Source: Panaeolus papilionaceus (Eukaryota > Basidiomycota > Agaricomycetes > Agaricales). From it: 64,000 nucleotides of DNA. A program made the translations under genes and the position numbers. Below are positions 57,838 to 64,000 of this stretch, piece after piece. The notes under the pieces were generated by a model. It was not told where the DNA came from, did not search any database, and saw only the letters and a list, made by a program, of their open reading frames with translations. Every line of letters starts with the position of its first letter. Position 1 is the stretch's first letter. The stretch lies in the NCBI GenBank assembly GCA_015501605.1, contig JADNRZ010000008.1, forward strand, positions 248,001-312,000, read 5' to 3'.

Positions 57838-59141
57838 TTATGATGTAACGGTCCAGACACGAAGCTGGTTGTCAGTGAAACCGGCGAAGAGGGTTTGGCC
57901 ATCTGCTGACCAGGCGATGGAGACACACTCGGGTTGCCTGGCATCCTCGCTGACGTCGGTATAAGCGGGCTTGAGCTCATCAACGATGGACCTGGGGAAA
58001 GATATATGAGAGGGTTTTCGACAGGGATAAAAAAGCAAGCTTACTTGCTCTCAAGATCGAAGATCTTGACGCAGCTGGCGGTGGCAGCGCACAACCAGTA
58101 GCGGTTAGGGGAGAAGACGAGGGCGTTGACGACGTCGCCAGCCTCAAGGGAGTAGAGGTGCTTGCCCTCGTTCAAGTCCCAGAGCATGGTGATACCGTCC
58201 TTGCCACCGGAGGCAGCGAGAGAGCCATCGGGTGACACGGAGACGGTATTAATGTAACCGGTGTGTCCGTAGTGGTTGGTCTTCAACTTGAACTTGGAGA
58301 GTTCCCAGACCTGAGAGGGATTTATTTTGTTAGACCCAACGTAGAATGAAGATCATGAATCATGATAAAAGTGAACGTCAGAGATCTTGGTGGAAAATGT
58401 TGTCTCACGGGGCGATGAAGCCCTCTGAAGTAGCAAATATTTGTGATAACATCATTCGTCGAAGGATATAGTCTACTAAGTATGAATTAAAAGCGCCTCT
58501 CACCTTGACGACCTTATCCCAACCGCAAGAAACGATAACGGGGTTTGAGACATTAGGGCTGAATCGGACGCAGGAGACCCTAAACAATACAATTAAGCTA
58601 CATATTTACCATCTAGAACACGGATAACTCACCACTCGGTGTGGCCCTCATCCTTGATATCGTATTTGCACTCTCCGAGGGTGTTCCAAAGCTTAATGGT
58701 CTTGTCACGGGAGCCAGAGACAATTTGACGGTTATCAGCGCTGAAGCTAACGGACAAAACGTCGGAGGTGTGGCCGACGAAACGGCGGGTTGTCAAACCA
58801 GTGTTCAAGTCCCAGAGACGGAGAGTGTGATCCCAGGAGGAAGAAAGAGCGAATTGACCGTCGGATGAAATGACGACATCGGAGACGAAGTGGTTGTGAC
58901 CGTGGAGAATGCGTTTGGGGTAACCGTAGGAATCCTCATCGCGGGTGAGTTGCCAGACAATGATAGTCTTGTCTGGATAATTTTCGAGCGATTAGATCAA
59001 ATTTAAAGTAAAATAATTGAAAAATCCTGTACCGCGAGACGCCGTCAAGATCATGTCAGGATTTTCAGAGGAGGTGGCGATGGCGGTAACCCATCCTTTG
59101 TGACCCTCCAGAGAGCCGAGGAAACGCAAAGATTCAGTCAT
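57838..59141 (-). CDS. RACK1 / guanine nucleotide-binding protein beta-like (CPC2/ASC1)
   Basis: Seven-bladed WD40 scaffold of the 40S subunit head that links translation to signalling; in yeast ASC1 and in filamentous fungi cpc-2. ATG at 59141: [36 protein letters not shown], then [150 protein letters not shown], and final [27 protein letters not shown]. The RACK1 marks [20 protein letters not shown] and DGQ-LS-SSWD-TLRLWDL are intact. Seven or so exons; one intron (58311-58503, 193 nt) is far longer than the rest and carries a C/D snoRNA. Confidence 0.96.
58375..58460 (-). ncRNA. snR24: box C/D snoRNA, U24-like (snR24), inside a RACK1 intron
   Basis: Directs 2'-O-methylation of large-subunit rRNA in its family. 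Reading the minus strand inside the 193-nt intron: C box variant ATGATGT (about 58455-58449), antisense element ATATTTGCTACTTCAGA, a hairpin-like GGGCTTCATCGCCC, a C'-like GTGAGAC, the second antisense element CCACCAAGATCTCTGA, and D box CTGA (58381-58378). The TTTGCTACTTCAGA and CACCAAGATCTCTGA parts match what I know of U24/snR24 guides, which in yeast is encoded in the intron of ASC1, the RACK1 orthologue. Same host gene here, so the assignment is supported by sequence and position. End points are approximate; a weak terminal stem (CGACGA/CGTTC) can be drawn. Confidence 0.87.
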
Positions 59142-59605
59142 TTTTGGCGATGGGATGAGTCGGTCGTCGTTCTGTCCGTAAAACAAGACTCCCAATTCTG
59201 CACACCGCCGTCACGGTCACCATCAAGCCACACGTAACAACAAACTATACAGCTTGCGGCAAACACCGATAATAGGGGTTTAATTAAAGTAATTCCAATT
59301 ATTTTACTCATGCCTTGCAAAATATTTTCTTTGTGAATTTTTTGTTTGTTTTCTGTCGATAGAGAGCACTACGACATGCAAGGTTGCCCTCTCGTGGTCG
59401 TCAAATTTAACTCGTTAAAGTCAACCTGATTGTACGGCTTGTGTGCAAGTACTCTCAGTTCGAATTCTGAATCAAGGCTGCAGTTACCCATCTATGTGCG
59501 ATAACCCTCCAGAGCCGATATGTATCAAATCTGGCATACTTTTAGAGCTTGACTTCAGACCAACGCCGAAAATTTTCGTCAGCCTTGCTAGAAACTCTTG
59601 TCTTC
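59142..59605. other. divergent promoter region
   Basis: 464 nt between the starts of RACK1 (minus) and the nucleoside hydrolase (plus). No coding signal; AT-rich in the middle (about 59275-59355). Confidence 0.45.
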
Positions 59606-61192
59606 ATGCCTACCCCTGTGATCAGTAAGAATACCTAGATGTATTGTCAATAATTACACACCGGCTGATTTGAAGGATGTGTGCAGTTGATACAGACCCT
59701 GGCGTCGACGATACTATTGCCATGTTGGTGTTTTTGCTTTAAGTCTTGCTAAGTACTATTCATAACCAAATGCTCTCAGTCTTCTTGCGTTAGCCTCACC
59801 GGAGCTGGAAGTACTGGCTTACAACGTTTCCTATGGTTTGCACAGTGCACTCATCGCAAGTGACGGGACCATACTAACTGATTTACAGGGAATACAGATC
59901 TCGAAGCAGCATAGCAAGTCGCAGATAACTGCGTTCGACGTAATGCGCAACTGACAACACCATTTTTGCAGCAGAAATATTTTAAAGATTTATGATGCTA
60001 TCGAAAAGCATGTAAAGGGTAAATACCCCGGTTCGACAGCCTTCGAGAGGGCATTGAATGGACCCAGGCCAATTTTGGCGAAGGGCCCCGAACGTCCGTT
60101 AGATGGAGAGATACATCACGCACAGTATTTCCATGGTCAAGACGGTCTGGGTGACATTTCAGACCGTCATCAAGAGCTCAACTTACCATTTGAGAGCGAA
60201 TCATTGAAGGACCACTGTTACCTCAATATTACGGCTAGCTCAGGAGTCGACGTTGCGCTCAACATCCTTAGAAGCAAACCCTCTCGAAGTGTTACCTATA
60301 TCGCCTTGGGACCCTTGACCAATCTTGCCCTCATGATGCAGCGTGAACCCGACTTGATGAGGGAACGTATAGGGCTTGTTGTGTCTATGGGTGGCGCCCT
60401 CGATGTTCCTGGAAATACAAGTGCAACAGCAGAATGTAGGAAGGAAAAGTTCTATGATTTTGACTCGCCGTCACTGATATGCTACATGGATATAGTCAAC
60501 TTTTTTGCAGATCCCTTCGCTGTCAGGCAACTCGTGCTTCCCAGAAAAGGCGAAAAAGGATTGCCCTTAGATCGATTCCTTATGCTACCTCTGGACATTA
60601 CAACTCCTCATGAGCTTCCTTTCCCGATTTACAAAACTCGAGTCGATAAAGCATTTGAGAACACCCAAACAGCTTCTATCGCTCTCCAAAAATCCCCGAT
60701 TACACATTTCACGAGCTCATTCTTAGAGAGAACTCGAGAGATCATGTTGCAATTTGGGAAGGACGCTATGGAGCTCCATGACATTGTTGCTGTGTGGTGC
60801 GCAGCGGAAAACCCTCCAGCGCCGGAAGGTGGACCGCCGACTTTAGCACGGGGGTGGCTCGTTAATTACCGTTTTTTCCAGGTCGAAAGGTACGTCACTG
60901 TCTGGACATAATTTCAGGTGCAGGGCTAATGACGAATAGACACGGAGAACACACAAGAGGGATGTTAGTCGTCGACCGTAGGGAGGACGCCTCGGCGTAC
61001 CCCCTCGGTGCCAACCGATCGGAAGCACAAAGGGAACCTCATCCAGGTCATACTGGTCCCCCTCAAAAAAGTGCATCGACATCCTTCATACCGGAATCGG
61101 GCGGGGTTCCCTGTATTTATAGTACACCTGGTCCTGAAGTAGTGCTGGAGCACTTGTTGCAGCGAGTATGGGGTGTAACACCAGCATCATAG
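59606..61192 (+). CDS. inosine/uridine-type nucleoside hydrolase
   Basis: Hydrolyses ribonucleosides to base and ribose in purine/pyrimidine salvage. Exons: 59606-59624, 59687-59727 or -59729, 59780-59835, 59889-59913, 59972 to about 60890, and the last from about 60940. The start MPTPVI joins IDTDPGVDDTIAML, the Ca2+-binding DTDPGVDD motif of the family. Next: LLALASPELEVLAYNVSYG, NTDLEAAYRNILKIYDAIEK H, GQDGLGDIS, YIALGPLTNLALMMQREPDL, IGLVVSMGGALDVPGN, and the C-terminal ELHDIVAVW (second metal Asp) and HGEHTRGMLVVDRR. Two splice oddities: the intron after TA in the tyrosine codon is GC-AG (GCAAGT, 59914-59971), and the frame at 59728 closes only with a GTTTTT donor. Stop TAG 61190-61192, 34 nt from the convergent permease stop. 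Confidence 0.92.
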
Positions 61193-61226
61193 GAGGATTA
61201 AGTTCGATACATGGCAAAGAGTTTTA

Positions 61227-63420
61227 TTAGAATACCGAGTTTAGAATTCGATCATATATAGCTTCAGATCGCGGAGTCTCCTTCTGTCTATCCCCGTCGA
61301 TCGCCGCTAACTCTTCTTCTATCGACTCTCGGTCTATGCTTGCAAAAGGGTCTCTGTTCCATCTCTTCAATACGAGGTAAAGCAGAGGTAGTGCAAGGCT
61401 GTATATCGGGCGGTTAACACCACTTTCGGAGAAGTTTGCATTAGACAATCTCACCTATTGAAATAAGCAGAAAGAAATGCAGCTGGTCTGAATGTTGGTA
61501 GAAAAGCGTCCCAGCCACAGAAAACCAGAATGAGAGTGATCATGATTAGGCCGTAGTACTGCAGCGGGTATGTCAATGCAATCAAGACCCTGGGTATGCA
61601 ATGCCTCACCATTAAATAAGGTTGCCATGGACTGCAGTACGGAAGACTGGCGCGAGGAATCCCATGATGTCGAAGGGCTCGATAGAAACGTAGATAAGTG
61701 ACACATATAACTACCCATGAAACTAAGCCTGAGGTGGTAACAAGGGATACAAGCCATGAAAATGCCTAGGCCACTTTGAGCACAGATATATTTGTCACAG
61801 GCAGCAAGCTAGCATACCTGATATGCACCCTTGTTCAGGCAAGAGTATGCAATCAACCCCCATGAAACGGTCGCACCAACCGCCAAGTACGGGACTTGAA
61901 AGCGGTTGAGCTGTAAGAATATTCCTGGGGCATGACCATCCAAAGCCATTCCGTGCAATGTGCGAGAAGCCAAAAACGTGCAGGAGTTTCCGGAGCTAAA
62001 TGCCGAGGTAACGACCTAGCAAAATGTAAGGAAATGAGAAGAAAAGCCATAGGTAGTTATAACATACGACGGCATTGACTATGGATGGAAGAGCCTAAAG
62101 AAAGCCACTCAATGAGACGAAGGAGATCCAGTAATACCTGTTCTTACCTTTGATCCAAGTCTATCAAGAGCAATTACAAATGGACTGTGAGCGACGGTTC
62201 CCGTTCCCAGTCTAAGATGTTCATCATCGGCAGGTACCAGCAAAGAGATTACAAAAACAGAGGCGACGTAGAACACTAAAATTCGCCAAAAGGTTTGTTT
62301 GAGAGCAGTGGGTATAGTCCTCCTTGGGTTTTTTGTTTCAGCTCCAGCTATTGCAACAACTTGAACATTTCCGAAAGCGAAGGCAGCAAAGAGCATTGTT
62401 GCCCAAAAGCCGAGGAATTTCCCAGTTATTCCTTTGACAATGTGCTCACTGAACAGTGGGTAAGGATCACTCCAATACCGGAGCCCTATTCTTTCCTGAC
62501 CGACAAAACCCAGATCAAGGAGCACTCCTGCGACAATAAAGCATATAATGAGGGCGATCTTGCAAGGATTTCAGACAACACATTCCAGTAAGCAGAGAAC
62601 GACAGACCTTGCAAATAGCAAAATAAAATTCGAACTCCCCGTATATCTGCACAGGAGAGAAATTTATAATAGCTATAACGACTAGAAAGATGCTGAAAAG
62701 AATTTCAGAAGTATTTCGCAGTTATCAATAAGAGGAAGACACACGTTATAGGTATAGCTTGGTTCATATTGGGAAACCAGTAGCCCAATAGCACCGTTGC
62801 AGCGGTGATTTCAGTGGGCATTGTGATCGCCATTGCATACCAGAAATTCCACCTAAAAATGATGAGTTCCAACAAGCAAAAATATCGAAAGTATGTACCC
62901 AATTGCGATGCCCATACTTTTGTCAAACCATAGCGTCGCGTGTCGTACAAAACCGCCTCCTGCAGGTTTGAACGCGGACATTTCTGCTGAAATGAATGCT
63001 ACAGAACTATAGGTATGAGGAGTATCATATTGTGAAAGAAGTTGCACCTACCAATCGAAGCCGTCACTGTTCCCATCTACACCGCTTGGTTAACACCTTT
63101 CAAACGTACAGCGTGTTGGAACATACCACTGCAAAAGCAAGAACACATCCCAGAGGGCCTGATTGAGCGAGAGCTCTTCCACTGGACAAAAAGAGGCCCG
63201 TGCCGATCGTTCCAGCAAGCGCTATCATGGAAATGCTGCAAACGCAGATTGTTGGCATAGCTAACTATACCACTGACAACACTTACTGTCGCGTTTGCAG
63301 TGCTCGTTTCGTGCCGCCATCTCCTTCATCCTCGTGTAAATCTTGTGGGGCACTTTCACAAAGTACATCGTAGTTATGTCCAACGGGACTTGTGGGCAAT
63401 GACTGATATTGTGAAGGCAT
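61227..63420 (-). CDS. amino-acid permease, APC/YAT family
   Basis: Proton-coupled amino-acid uptake at the plasma membrane; substrate not predictable here. ATG at 63420: MPSQYQSLPTSPVGHNYDVL, an acidic Ser-rich cytosolic tail with HEDEGDGGTKRALQTRH, then ISMIALAGTIGTGLFLSSGR ALAQSGPLG (the APC signature in TM1). Further: SAEMSAFKPAGGGFVRHATL WFDKSMGIAIG, NFWYAMAITMPTEITAATVL LGYW, LDLGFVGQERIGLRYWSDP, IVKGITGKFLGFWATMLFAA FAFGNVQVVAIAGAETKNPR RTIPTALKQTFWRILVFYVA, ISLLVPADDEHL, and PFVIALDRLGSK. E-x-x-NPR-x-x-P-A-x-x-x-x-FWRI is characteristic of fungal amino-acid permeases. The C-terminus has KRWNRDPFASIDRESIEEEL AAIDGDRQ and ends ILNSVF at 61227. Many short introns (about 12). Convergent with the nucleoside hydrolase, divergent to the bZIP gene. 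Confidence 0.9.
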
Positions 63421-63731
63421 TGCAAGTTGGTTGTACTAGTTTAATAAGGGTAGACATTGTTAGCAACATACCCACTCCTGCCAATAACAAGCGATGTGAT
63501 GTTCCTGGGTCGAGAGTACCTTAAATCGGGAATTCAATAGATCTACGTCATTTTGATTTTGATTTTGATTTTGCGACATCTTGCACCATTCTGGTGACAG
63601 ATGAGTCCTCGCACAAAAACCACTTATTTATTCAGGTTCAAACCTTGTACTTGATTACTTACTTTTACACTTTACTATGTTAATATAAAACAATACTCAC
63701 ACTTCTTATCCCACATCCCCCAGTTTTTACG
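63421..63731. other. divergent promoter region with (GATTTT) repeat
   Basis: 311 nt between the starts of the permease (minus) and the bZIP gene (plus). It includes four TTTTGA-type units at 63551-63572. No coding signal. TTATATAAAACAA-like sequence near 63680-63690 could be a TATA element for the bZIP gene. Confidence 0.5.
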
Positions 63732-64000
63732 ATGACCAGAGGACGCAAGAAAGATCTTACTATACCTCCGACTCGGAGTCTTGTTCAGCAACGAGATTAT
63801 AGAGCTCGGAAGGCTCACTATATCAACACTCTTGAAGAACGCTGTAGAAAAGTTGAAGAAGAAAACGCGAGATTGAAAGAAGAACTACGAGAGGCTAAAG
63901 CCCTCATAGCAAATCCTGCACTTCTACTCCCAGAAACAGTAAGTCTTTCGAGCTGTGCAGTAAATTCAGTCGACTGAGGATGATCGCCATATATAGGCAG
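63732..64000 (+). CDS. bZIP transcription factor (3' end outside the window)
   Basis: Nuclear DNA-binding dimer by family. The window shows only the first exon and part of the first intron. Exon 1 is 63732 to about 63938 and ends PALLLPET before a GTAAGT donor; reading past it gives SLSSCAVNSVD and a stop, so the intron is real. The basic region and zipper are MTRGRKKDLTIPPTRSLVQQ RDYRARKAHYINTLEERCRK VEEENARLKEELREAKALI, with heptad Leu/Ile/Val spacing (INTLEER, VEEEN, LKEEL, AKALI). The invariant basic-region Asn (N-x7-R) appears as Ser 16 (S-LVQQRDY-R). Possible regulator of the neighbouring permease by position only (inference). Confidence 0.85.

Noticed and set aside
23744..61192. Nucleoside salvage cluster formed by the CNT transporter and the nucleoside hydrolase
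   Set aside because: 33 kb and more than a dozen unrelated genes lie between them; no shared promoter motif was seen.
63551..63572. (GATTTT) repeat as a regulatory array between permease and bZIP
   Set aside because: Four simple units are readily explained as a microsatellite; no other evidence of function.
1..64000. Mobile element, CRISPR array, tRNA or rRNA genes
   Set aside because: No terminal repeats with transposase, reverse transcriptase or integrase motifs, no repeat-spacer arrays and no cloverleaf-like sequence recognised by eye.

Overview
The window is a piece of nuclear chromosome from a filamentous basidiomycete, most likely a mushroom-forming agaricomycete. Evidence: almost every gene is cut by many short (about 50-75 nt) GT-AG introns, often with a CTAAC/CTGAC-like branch site; genes lie on both strands with short spacers; and several protein types are ones I associate with Agaricomycetes (FucP/FHS-type sugar transporter, PHO80-like cyclin, four-TM 'CCCIPVR' protein, FCP-like bZIP with an atypical basic region). 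No bacterial, viral, tRNA, rRNA or CRISPR signal was seen, and no mobile element was recognised.

Layout. 1-3 kb: 3' part of an HMT1/ABCB6-type ABC half transporter. 3.4-7 kb: a tandem duplication of a glycine-rich RRM RNA-binding protein gene whose promoter, first intron and 3' UTR are strikingly conserved between copies. 8-9.6 kb: HMG-box transcription factor. 10.4-15 kb: ILV6 (acetolactate synthase regulatory subunit) and COG5 (Golgi tethering complex), both on the minus strand and only 58 nt apart. 15-21 kb: small genes: an unknown His/Ser/Arg-rich protein, a four-TM membrane protein, the mitochondrial pyruvate carrier MPC2, an Apq12-like membrane protein and an unknown protein. 21.5-26.2 kb: a WDR68/DCAF7-type WD40 protein and a concentrative nucleoside transporter. 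28.7-30 kb: palmitoyl-protein thioesterase. 30-34 kb: a large, mostly disordered protein with PPGGW repeats and a C-terminal membrane segment that I cannot name. 34-42 kb: EF-hand MscS-like channel, MED1, ribosomal protein L12, PHO80-like cyclin. 42.6-50.5 kb: KSP1/Ran1-type kinase, UTP6, and a Gln-rich disordered protein. 52.8-57.7 kb: GOT1, FucP-type sugar transporter, DUF6924-like protein. 57.8-63.4 kb: RACK1 with a U24-like C/D snoRNA in an intron, a nucleoside hydrolase, an amino-acid permease. 63.7 kb to the end: start of a bZIP gene.

The genes are mainly housekeeping (translation: RPL12, RACK1, UTP6, U24; secretion: COG5, GOT1; transcription: MED1, HMG, bZIP; phosphate/nutrient signalling: cyclin, KSP1-like kinase; transport: ABC, CNT, FHS, APC, MPC2, MscS). 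They do not form an evident pathway cluster. The nucleoside transporter and nucleoside hydrolase could act in the same salvage route but lie 33 kb apart. The most interesting signals are the intron-encoded U24-like snoRNA in RACK1, the duplicated RRM genes with introns better conserved than most of their coding sequence, two GC-AG introns, and the PPGGW-repeat membrane protein.
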